Of a DNA stretch of 40,500 nucleotides, positions 33,300-40,500 are shown one piece after another. Both the position numbers and the translations under genes were made by a program. Each line of letters begins with the position of its first letter. The first letter of the stretch is position 1. The stretch lies in the NCBI GenBank assembly GCA_017626555.1, contig JAGAIM010000218.1:1-40500 (forward strand). Direction: 5' to 3'. The notes below the pieces were generated by a model. The model made no database searches, was not told the DNA's origin, and saw nothing but the letters and a program-made list of their open reading frames with translations. The stretch comes from Bacteroidales bacterium. GTDB taxonomy: Bacteria; Bacteroidota; Bacteroidia; Bacteroidales; UBA932.

Positions 33300-34610
33300 T
33301 TACGGATGGAATGAAGCAAAAAGGCGGAGACGCTGCTCCAGAAGGTCAAACTGCTCCGGACGGTTGAGTTGGGACACGCAAATGCGGACTCCGTTCTGGG
33401 CGCTGCCTGTGAGGGAGAGCGATATGGAACATATTCCTGTCAACATCAGATCACGCATCAGTTCCGCACCTGTCAGCGAGCCATAGCCTACCGTGTAGAA
33501 GAAGCCATCACTCACATCCTCGTCGCCATCCTTGCTATATACTATATGGAATCCGTTGTCAAGGAACATTTTCTTGGTCAGGGATGCCCTGCGAGCATAT
33601 TCAGACGTGGCAGCGACAAAGTCGAGCCTTCCGTCACAAGCCGCCTTGAACATAGCAGCAAGGGCATATTGTGCCGAATGGCTCGTTCCAGAGGACACGG
33701 CATAGAGGATGCCGAGAACCAATGCATCACCCAGTCGTGCAATGCCATATTTCTGCTGAAGTGCAGGATATTCACGTTCATACAGACGATCCGACACAGC
33801 AAGCACCGCGATTCTCTGACCGGCATAACTGAACATTTTTGACGCCGACATCATAATGATATAATTGTCGGTGTATTTTGCCACAGTAGGCTGGAAAGGA
33901 GGTTCGAAAGGTACGCCAAGAGGCTTGCGGAAGTCCATACACATATATGCAAGATCTTCAATCACCACCACATCATAGCGCGTAGCAAGGTCTCCTATGA
34001 CTTTCAGTTCATCCTCTGTAAGATTGAACCAGGCCGGATTGTTCGGACTTGAATATATAAGAGCCGAAATACGTCCGGTCGCGAAATGGCTCTCAAGTTT
34101 GGCCGCCAGCCTGTCACCTCTGTATTCATATATATCGAAGGATTCGCTTCTTATACCAAGAATATTCACCTGATTCCTCTGGACAGGAAAGCCGGGATCA
34201 ATGAAAAGAACCGTATCCTTAGCCGGATCCAGATGCGAAGCCAGAATGAAAGAGGAAAAACTCCCTTGCATAGATCCCACAGTAGGAATACAGCCACGTG
34301 GAGAGACATCTATATCAAGAAAAGCCTTCAGAAAACGGGAGGCTTCCGACTTGAGTTCCGGTGCTCCCATCATATTTGGATAAACGGAAGCAATGCCGGC
34401 TTTAAGTGCCATACATTCTGCCTCCACTCCGACTTCTGCCGGCGGGAGACCGGGGATACCCATCTCAAGATGCAGAAATTCAATACCGGTGGTCTTCTCC
34501 AAAGTCCTTGCGATCTCGCCTGACTGACGTATCGTAGCGCGAGAAATTTCTGAAATGCCCATCTGATCCAGTACGGAAACGAGGGCGGAATTGTCTATCG
34601 GTCGTTTCAT
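33300..34610 (-). CDS. PLP-dependent aminotransferase, class I/II
   Basis: A 436-residue fold-type I aminotransferase. SPNNPAW is the substrate/cofactor-contact motif, VVIEDLAYMCMD holds the Asp that contacts the pyridine nitrogen, and Lys258 in MMSASKMFSYAGQRI is the Schiff-base lysine; RICVSQLNRP supplies the C-terminal carboxylate-binding Arg. It transfers an amino group between an amino acid and a keto acid; the substrate is not predictable here. The ATG comes immediately after a T-run that belongs to a terminator hairpin, with no ribosome-binding sequence visible. The CoA-transferase gene follows. Confidence 0.87.
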   Translation of the reverse strand: MKRPIDNSALVSVLDQMGISEISRATIRQSGEIARTLEKTTGIEFLHLEMGIPGLPPAEVGVEAECMALKAGIASVYPNMMGAPELKSEASRFLKAFLDIDVSPRGCIPTVGSMQGSFSSFILASHLDPAKDTVLFIDPGFPVQRNQVNILGIRSESFDIYEYRGDRLAAKLESHFATGRISALIYSSPNNPAWFNLTEDELKVIGDLATRYDVVVIEDLAYMCMDFRKPLGVPFEPPFQPTVAKYTDNYIIMMSASKMFSYAGQRIAVLAVSDRLYEREYPALQQKYGIARLGDALVLGILYAVSSGTSHSAQYALAAMFKAACDGRLDFVAATSEYARRASLTKKMFLDNGFHIVYSKDGDEDVSDGFFYTVGYGSLTGAELMRDLMLTGICSISLSLTGSAQNGVRICVSQLNRPEQFDLLEQRLRLFASFHP

Positions 34611-34640
34611 AAAAAAAGGAACGGCTGGGGTGGCCGTTCC
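34611..34640 (-). terminator. Terminator of the starch operon, abutting the next start codon
   Basis: On the minus strand GGAACGGC (34633-34640) and GCCGTTCC (34618-34625) form an 8-bp GC-rich stem around CACCCCA, followed by seven T (34611-34617). The next base triplet is the ATG of the aminotransferase gene. A TATATTTG (34640-34647) that could be a -7 box overlaps the first arm by one base. Confidence 0.85.
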
Positions 34641-34667
34641 AAATATACAAAAACATAACCGATTTTC

Positions 34668-37600
34668 CTAATTCAGGCAAAGACTCTTATCATTTACCAG
34701 AATATAGAACTGGCCTTCAGCCATAGTTACGGAATGCTGGGCGCCTTCCCACTTAGCACCATTATCATACTGATACCAAGTGCCACCGGCAGGAAGTTCT
34801 ACAGAGATTGTCTGAGAACCTGATCCGAAATTGCCGAACACGGCGAAACGTTTGCCATTTGCATCTTTGCAGAACATATAGCGGCCAGGCCAATGGCTTG
34901 TGCTTACATACCATTGGAAGTCAGCATCAGATCTGAAGAATGAAGGATTGTCTTTCCTGAAGTTCAAAATCATAGCGTAGGTGTCATACAATGCCTTTCT
35001 GTTGGAATTGCTGAAATATGAATCCGCTACGTATGGCTTCTTCTTTGTCTTGGCCATATCATCGCCTTCCTTGGTCGTTTTGCTGTCCCAATCATAGAAC
35101 TTAGAATAATCATATCCAAGTTCTCCATATTGCCAGATCATCTTCGGACCTGGAGCAAGGAAACAGAATGCAGCATTGAGGCCGGCACGCTTGAGGCGTA
35201 CAGCGAATGTCTTTGCCGTACTAGTACCATAGTTCTGAGTCTTGTAGTTTGTGCGTTCCTCATCGTGACTCTCCATATATCCGACTAAAGTTCCGAATGG
35301 GAAATTAGTAGATATCTGGCTGCTGCCTGTATTGTACTGATAAGCCAGAGATGTGAAATCTGAATCAGAACTCCATCCCATCTGAGACTGACAGAACGCA
35401 TTATTCATATTTCTCCACACCTTGATACCTGCCCATCCGAGTTCCCAGTTTTCTTCGTCAACGAAATGCTCGCAGATCATAACAGCCTCAGGATCGACGC
35501 TCTTGATGTGGCTGTTATATTCCTTCAGATAATCTACGCGGGACTGATCGTAACTATCCTCCTTGCCGGAATTCTGTGTAAAGCCTTTGGTAAGGTCGAA
35601 ACGGAAACCATCGAACTTGTATTCCTCCATAAGGTATGTGAGATTCCTCTTGATGAAATTCCTCACCTCTGCACTGCTATGGTTCCAGTCGTGGAATACT
35701 GACCATCCGTGAGGCGACGTAACATTGAACCACGGATTGTTTGACGCAGGAGCATCACCATACCAATACATCTTGGCCATAGGATTTTCACCTGTAGCGT
35801 GATTATAGACAACATCAAGAATCACTGCCATATCCCTCTTGTGGCACTCATCTATAAACTGCTTATAGTCGTTACGGGTACCGTATGCCTTATCCATTGC
35901 AAAATATGCGTGAGTTCCGTAACCCCAACTGTCGTTGCCATCAAACTCCTGGATCGGCATAAGTTCGACCGCTGTGACACCGAGATCTTTCAGATAATCC
36001 AATTTACCGATAGCGGCCTTTACGGATCCTTCACCATAAGCATTGTCTGTAAAATCCCTGAAAAGGAGTTCATAAATCACAAGATTATCAGCATCCTCAA
36101 TGTCATAGTCGCTGATCTGCCAGTTGTACTCATCCTGATTGATCTGGAAGGTGGAAACCCTGCCGTATGCGGCATTATAACTTTCTCCATACTCGGCATC
36201 AAGATCAGGATAGTTGTAATCTGAAATCCACTGGTCATTATCCGTGTCGAAGAGAAGTTCGGTATATGGATCGAAGATCTTGACCTCGCCAGGCTCACCG
36301 TTTCCAAGACCATACTGGAACTTATATATCCTGTCTGGATCAAGCCCACTGAGTGTAATCCACCAGCAGTATTTGCTCTTGTCCCAATACATCAGGTCAT
36401 TTCCCCATTCGTTTCCGTCCCAGAGAAGAGAGCAATATTTATAACTCTTGCCGTTCTTGTCCTTATCATAGAGAACCAAAGTCACTGTACCGTCGGCATT
36501 GTAATTTATACCGTGCTCAAGACCTGAAGGCATTGATTTCTCGACAGTTACATAACCTTCAGCAGCCTCATTCCTTGACATCCACTCGCCATTTCCCTTA
36601 TCCCAGGAACCCGGTGCAACCTTATAGCAGTTCTCATCTGCCTTAACTTCCGACAAGTCAAGATCCAGGGTCTGATTCCATTTGTTATCCCAATTGTTGG
36701 CCTTTTCAGACGGATTCATTCTACAGAAGATAACGTGAGTGTAATCGCTACCAGCCGGAATAGAACATTCGTAAATACCTTCCGAATCAGGACCGGTCAT
36801 AGAGACCCAAGTATCACCATCTCCGAAGAAATATGCTGCAAATCGAGCATTGTCTGCCTTCCAGTTGGAGTTAGGCTTAAGATAGAGGGTTGTCAGACCT
36901 GACTCCTGAGCGGCATATCCGACTTCGCCCATATCATAGATCACTCCTGCCTTGAGTTCCGCCTTTCCCTTGGTGTAAGTCTTTACAACTTTCTCAGCAC
37001 CATCATTCACTCTGATCTTTACAGAATATCCTTTATTGAAGGTCTGAGGAGCGATTGCCATATAATAGGTTTCGCCCTCCTTGAAATGCTTGTCGCTATC
37101 ACTTTTATAGGCATAAAGTTCAGCGTAGGTACAATATGATGTCTTACCGTCAATAGTTGTCTGCTGCGGCACAACAGACTGAATGCTGCCATCTTCATTC
37201 AAAGTGATCTTAAGGTCGCCGGCAACAGGTTCCGAGTCATTTCCCGAGAAGAGCACGTGAGTGATGTTGGAGTTCTTCACAGTAAACTTGAGAAGAGCCA
37301 CAGCATTCCTGAACTGAAGGGTTGAATTTTCCGAATATGCCACCGCGACAGCAGCATTCGGATTATACGAACCAGATACTACCTGATGCCAAGGATCAAG
37401 CCTCTTGACCAGAGTTCTGGCAACAGGATCGGCAGTGCAAGTGGCATCGTACGGATATACGGCTATCACACTTCCATTAGAGGAATAATCCTTGCCATCA
37501 TAATAGAAATCTGCTTTGGCAGATGCCGAAGTCAATGATGATGTAAACTTGAATCCCTTGCTGCCGTTATGGACGGTTATCGCATCTCCCTTAGCCCAAA

Positions 37601-37772
37601 GAGATTTCACGCCCTCAAGGACTGTCTTGGTATCCGCACCATCCGTATATGCTGTGTAAACAGGAACTCCTTCCGGAATCATCGACTCCGGAGATTTGAG
37701 TTCCTCCTCACAGGATGTTAATCCCATTATTGCGGCCAATAAAACCGCAGACTTCCAGAAATTGATTTTCAT
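34668..37772 (-). CDS. GH13 alpha-amylase-family lipoprotein with fimbrillin-like N-domain and CBM26-like module
   Basis: A 1034-residue surface lipoprotein (lipobox LTSC, Cys21) that should hydrolyse alpha-glucans. Order: fimbrillin-like domain (~25-285; ADTKTVLEGVKSLWAKGDAI), CBM26-like starch-binding module (~295-410; TTLYLKPNSNW, VIFCRMNP), CBM48-type N-domain (~415-560), GH13 barrel (~570-950) and a C-terminal beta domain. The GH13 triad is intact: nucleophile Asp726 (GFRFDLTKG), acid/base Glu768 (VMICEHFVD) and Asp837 (MESHDEERTN); the first barrel motif is VILDVVYNHATG. The pullulanase-like N-domain suggests action on branched or short maltodextrins. The upstream starch-binding lipoprotein, 13 nt away, shares its N-terminal domain. 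Confidence 0.9.
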   Translation of the reverse strand: MKINFWKSAVLLAAIMGLTSCEEELKSPESMIPEGVPVYTAYTDGADTKTVLEGVKSLWAKGDAITVHNGSKGFKFTSSLTSASAKADFYYDGKDYSSNGSVIAVYPYDATCTADPVARTLVKRLDPWHQVVSGSYNPNAAVAVAYSENSTLQFRNAVALLKFTVKNSNITHVLFSGNDSEPVAGDLKITLNEDGSIQSVVPQQTTIDGKTSYCTYAELYAYKSDSDKHFKEGETYYMAIAPQTFNKGYSVKIRVNDGAEKVVKTYTKGKAELKAGVIYDMGEVGYAAQESGLTTLYLKPNSNWKADNARFAAYFFGDGDTWVSMTGPDSEGIYECSIPAGSDYTHVIFCRMNPSEKANNWDNKWNQTLDLDLSEVKADENCYKVAPGSWDKGNGEWMSRNEAAEGYVTVEKSMPSGLEHGINYNADGTVTLVLYDKDKNGKSYKYCSLLWDGNEWGNDLMYWDKSKYCWWITLSGLDPDRIYKFQYGLGNGEPGEVKIFDPYTELLFDTDNDQWISDYNYPDLDAEYGESYNAAYGRVSTFQINQDEYNWQISDYDIEDADNLVIYELLFRDFTDNAYGEGSVKAAIGKLDYLKDLGVTAVELMPIQEFDGNDSWGYGTHAYFAMDKAYGTRNDYKQFIDECHKRDMAVILDVVYNHATGENPMAKMYWYGDAPASNNPWFNVTSPHGWSVFHDWNHSSAEVRNFIKRNLTYLMEEYKFDGFRFDLTKGFTQNSGKEDSYDQSRVDYLKEYNSHIKSVDPEAVMICEHFVDEENWELGWAGIKVWRNMNNAFCQSQMGWSSDSDFTSLAYQYNTGSSQISTNFPFGTLVGYMESHDEERTNYKTQNYGTSTAKTFAVRLKRAGLNAAFCFLAPGPKMIWQYGELGYDYSKFYDWDSKTTKEGDDMAKTKKKPYVADSYFSNSNRKALYDTYAMILNFRKDNPSFFRSDADFQWYVSTSHWPGRYMFCKDANGKRFAVFGNFGSGSQTISVELPAGGTWYQYDNGAKWEGAQHSVTMAEGQFYILVNDKSLCLN

Positions 37773-37785
37773 AAGTGATTATCAA

Positions 37786-40080
37786 TTAATTATTGGGAGT
37801 TGAACCAGGTGTCATAAAATACACCAATGTCTTGCTTCCATTCATATAAACGTCGTATGTTCCGGCAGGAACAGCAATATTTTTTCCATCCTGACTGACA
37901 CCGACAGGCTCATTTACTGCGTTCCAGATTCCACCCCTGTTAGTGCCCCAGGCATAGTTCTCGACAAATTTCACCTCCGCATCACTGGCCAGAGTAAAAC
38001 CGCGATATACGAACCACTTTCCTTCTGTTGTCATCGTATATGTTGTCTCCTCCGCATTCCATCCGTTGAAACTGCCGACCATACTCCAGGTGCCTGCAGC
38101 ATCCGGTTCCTCCACATCAAGACTTCCCACCTTCTCGATCTTCATCTTCAGATCGGATGGCCAAAGATATACGTCATAAATACCACTTTCAAGGACTGAA
38201 ATATTACCACTCGCCACAGATAATGTATATTCCTTGCCTGCTTCGATGACACCGACATAAGTCAGTTCACCATTCTTCCAATCGCCATCTACACGGAACT
38301 TAAACTCTGAGCCGGCTACCATCTCAACATCCTCAGCAATATAATAGTCACTGACCTGGGTCATAACCACATCACTGCTCCATCCTGTGAAAGAGCCGCA
38401 TATTCCCCAATTTGCCGCCTCAGGAGTCTCTGCAGGCTTATCCTCAGGCATTGATGAGCCTGACTTCACGATGACAAATTTTCTTGTAGTCGGATTGAGA
38501 TATATATCATATTCAGAAGACTCCGATGCGCCATCCACATAAATGTTTCCGCCATTATCTTCCCATATCCAATCCCAGACTCCTTCTGTCACCTGACCTT
38601 CTCCACCTCTCCAGGACTCTCCATTCTCAACAAACTTGAAACCTGTAGCAGAACCTGTCTCCTCACCTGCAGGCTGAGTATAATTCAGACCTGTTACATT
38701 CCTTGCCACATAGAAGTCACCTTCAAGAGTCATCGGAGTCTCTGTAGTACTCCAAGAGTTGAATGTTCCTGCAATTGCCCAAGCCACAGTCTGATCCGGA
38801 GTAGGATCAACCGGAACATATTCATAATCAGCAGCAGCATCGAGAGTCATCCACTCTGCCGAATCCCAATTCTTGATCACATAGCAATTGACATCATCAG
38901 CCGGAACAGTAAGGTCAACGCTCTGATTCCATACGTGATCCTCTACCACAACTTCATTTTCGCCCTCGCCTTCTTTTACATCCCAGCCAAACTCCTGATA
39001 TTCAGGATTCATTCTGCAGAAGATAACGTTTGTCATTCCTTCCGGTACATCAACTTCCCAGATACCGTCATTGTCATCATCGGTCAATCTTACATCAGCA
39101 TCTCCTGAAGTTCCCCAGAAATGTGCAGAATACCACGCATCATCAACATCCCATACACAAGGCTTCAGATATACAGTAGAAGCAGTCTCAGGAACGACAG
39201 CCTCATACTCAAGTTCTCCCATATCATAGATGACTCCTGCCTCGAGAGTAACAGAACCCTTGGTATATTCCCTTACCTTGAACTTTGAATTCTTGTTGTC
39301 ATCGAATGAAAATTCGATACCGTAGCCCTGAGAGAATGTCTGAGGAGCGATAGCGATATAATAATCCTTGCCTACAGCAAAGAACTTATTATCTTCATTC
39401 TGGTATGCAAATATTTCAACGTATGTCCTGTACTGGTCTTCAATAGTCTCTACCTCATCAACCCACACAGAAGTAGGAGTCTTGAGAGGGGTCACCGACT
39501 CAATGGCGTTATCCTCATCGAGGACAACCTCCACATCACCGGTAATTGCTTCACCCGCATTGGAAAAGAATGTCACGTGAGAGACATTAGGATTGCTTAC
39601 ACGGAACTTCAGAAGAGCGACAGCGTTCCTGAATTCGAGAGAATTGGTTTCCGAATAAGCCACAGCAAGAGCAGCAGACGGATTGTATGAACCAGCCACA
39701 GCCTGCTGCCAGGTAGGAATTGATGCCTTCACAGTTCTTTTCGCAACGTCAGCAGTATATTCTCCTGCAGGATAGACAGCCATCACACCGTTTTCAGCAG
39801 TGAAATCACCGCCATCATACGAGAAATCGGCCGTTGTTCCTTCATCGGCTGTTGTAAAGTCAAATCCCTTGGTACCATTATGGATAGTGATTGCATCACC
39901 ATTTTTCCACATAGACTTCTTTCCGTCAAGGACAGTCTTGGTATCTGCTCCATCAACAGAGGCAGTAAAAGTTACCGTCTCGCCTGCTGGACGCTGGTCC
40001 TTCTCCTGAAATTCTTCAGTGCAAGATACGGCAACTGCTGCAGCAACCGCTGCCAGCATAAAAGAATAAAATTTTCTCAT
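37786..40080 (-). CDS. Multi-module starch-binding lipoprotein (SusE/F-like) with fimbrillin-like N-domain
   Basis: A 764-residue surface lipoprotein (Cys20 after VAVS) without a catalytic domain. Order: fimbrillin-like domain (~25-290; GADTKTVLDGKKSMWKNGDA), CBM26-like module (~300-425; TVYLKPCVW, VIFCRMNP), then three SusE/F-type starch-binding repeats, each beginning with a WxxxGSFNxW-like motif: WAIAGTFNSW (~433), WGICGSFTGW (~556) and WSMVGSFNGW (~664). It should hold starch or maltodextrin at the surface for the co-encoded GH13 enzyme. The N-terminal half is clearly paralogous to that of the amylase. No SusC/SusD pair is in the window, so the uptake pore must lie elsewhere or to the right. 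Confidence 0.87.
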   Translation of the reverse strand: MRKFYSFMLAAVAAAVAVSCTEEFQEKDQRPAGETVTFTASVDGADTKTVLDGKKSMWKNGDAITIHNGTKGFDFTTADEGTTADFSYDGGDFTAENGVMAVYPAGEYTADVAKRTVKASIPTWQQAVAGSYNPSAALAVAYSETNSLEFRNAVALLKFRVSNPNVSHVTFFSNAGEAITGDVEVVLDEDNAIESVTPLKTPTSVWVDEVETIEDQYRTYVEIFAYQNEDNKFFAVGKDYYIAIAPQTFSQGYGIEFSFDDNKNSKFKVREYTKGSVTLEAGVIYDMGELEYEAVVPETASTVYLKPCVWDVDDAWYSAHFWGTSGDADVRLTDDDNDGIWEVDVPEGMTNVIFCRMNPEYQEFGWDVKEGEGENEVVVEDHVWNQSVDLTVPADDVNCYVIKNWDSAEWMTLDAAADYEYVPVDPTPDQTVAWAIAGTFNSWSTTETPMTLEGDFYVARNVTGLNYTQPAGEETGSATGFKFVENGESWRGGEGQVTEGVWDWIWEDNGGNIYVDGASESSEYDIYLNPTTRKFVIVKSGSSMPEDKPAETPEAANWGICGSFTGWSSDVVMTQVSDYYIAEDVEMVAGSEFKFRVDGDWKNGELTYVGVIEAGKEYTLSVASGNISVLESGIYDVYLWPSDLKMKIEKVGSLDVEEPDAAGTWSMVGSFNGWNAEETTYTMTTEGKWFVYRGFTLASDAEVKFVENYAWGTNRGGIWNAVNEPVGVSQDGKNIAVPAGTYDVYMNGSKTLVYFMTPGSTPNN

Positions 40081-40098
40081 TTCTGCAAACTTTAAAGG

Positions 40099-40251
40099 TT
40101 AGTCCCAGAGCAATTCATCTTCGCCCCAATCGTCAATAGTGCCGGTCTTGTCGCTTGCACACAAAATTCCTTCAGAATGGATTCCCATCACCGTCATTTC
40201 AGGTGACGCATACTCTCTGGAAAGAGAGAGATCAGTAATAATTTTTTTCAT
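40099..40251 (-). CDS. 50-residue acidic small protein, first gene of the starch operon
   Basis: A short open frame of 50 codons from ATG 40251 to TAA 40099. It begins MKKIITDLSLSREYASPEM, then has SEGILCASDKTGT, and ends in an acidic, Trp-rich tail IDDWGEDELLWD. It has no signal peptide or membrane segment. A perfect promoter stands ~60 nt upstream, and the lipoprotein gene starts 18 nt after its stop, so it is the first gene of that transcript. The pattern 'Y.SPEM.V......G.LCAS......W' recalls small hypothetical proteins often seen beside Bacteroidales lipoprotein genes. The function is unknown; a peptide with a cleavable leader or an expression-coupling role are guesses. Confidence 0.7.
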   Translation of the reverse strand: MKKIITDLSLSREYASPEMTVMGIHSEGILCASDKTGTIDDWGEDELLWD

Positions 40252-40310
40252 TATCGTATTGTTTCAGTTATAGTTTCAGTGAAATTCCATTGCCGTAGGC
40301 AAAATCTCTA

Positions 40311-40342
40311 CAAATTTATATTCCTACACCAACAAAAACAAA
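40311..40342 (-). promoter_or_regulatory. Promoter of the starch operon
   Basis: On the minus strand TTTG (40339-40342), a 20-nt spacer and TAAATTTG (40311-40318) match the Bacteroidetes consensus. The start point near 40303 leaves ~50 nt of leader before the small protein gene. Confidence 0.75.
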
Positions 40343-40500
40343 CATACCATCAAACAAATAGGACGAACGGTAAGATAACATATCCGAACTGCAAATTATC
40401 GCCACCCAACGAATCACCACCGGCGGTTTCGCCATCAGTTTTGAGGAAAAATAATCCCCAATGGCGGCCATTAAGGAAACACGAAAACAACACTTATAAC
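40343..40500. other. Non-coding right edge, nothing recognised
   Basis: No supported reading frame. Two small palindromes are visible: GGCG-GTTT-CGCC near 40424-40435 and AATGG-CGG-CCATT at 40460-40472. They do not match the REP-like elements, and the next gene, if any, lies beyond the window. Confidence 0.3.

Overview
The window looks like a chromosomal segment of a Bacteroidales bacterium. Three things point there: the 5' end of a Bacteroidetes-type 16S rRNA gene at the left edge, repeated promoters of the Bacteroidetes TTTG-N19/20-TAnnTTTG type, and many lipoproteins of families known mainly from gut Bacteroidales (type V pilins, SusE/F-like starch binders, DUF3575/DUF3868 proteins). The genus cannot be fixed by reading alone. 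No phage, integrase, CRISPR array or tRNA was seen.

Layout. 1-300: start of an rRNA operon (minus) with its promoter, divergent from a plus-strand run of a split chromate transporter and a YidE-type transporter (308-3082). 3158-5488: GH20 beta-hexosaminidase lipoprotein behind a promoter carrying a 13-bp perfect inverted repeat. 5599-17428: a nine-gene type V pilus (fimbrillin) operon: DUF3575 barrel, DUF3868/OmpA protein, stalk pilin, Mfa2-type anchor, then five accessory or tip lipoproteins, one ending in a FISUMP domain. 17472-21007: ROK sugar kinase plus GH2 exo-glucosaminidase-like enzyme, led by a promoter that shares a tandem decamer with the pilus promoter. 21104-25862: flippase (minus), then cyclophilin, HAD phosphatase, UbiA prenyltransferase and CPBP protease (plus). 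25962-30438: nucleoside kinase and uvrA (minus).

30567-31904 holds the most system-like element: a REP-associated tyrosine transposase (RAYT) flanked by inverted REP-like hairpins, all CGTGC-N13-GCACG, with a further related hairpin apparently serving as the terminator at 21043-21088. 31922-34610: CoA-transferase and PLP aminotransferase (minus). 34668-40251: a starch operon (minus) with its own promoter, encoding a 50-residue peptide, a multi-module starch-binding lipoprotein and a GH13 amylase lipoprotein; both large proteins carry the same fimbrillin-like N-terminal domain.

Together the window combines surface adhesion (pili), surface glycan use (GH20, GH2/ROK, GH13/CBM) and housekeeping genes. 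The points most worth following are the RAYT/REP unit, the small peptide gene, the shared decamer leader, and the fusion of a pilin-like domain to starch-degrading lipoproteins.
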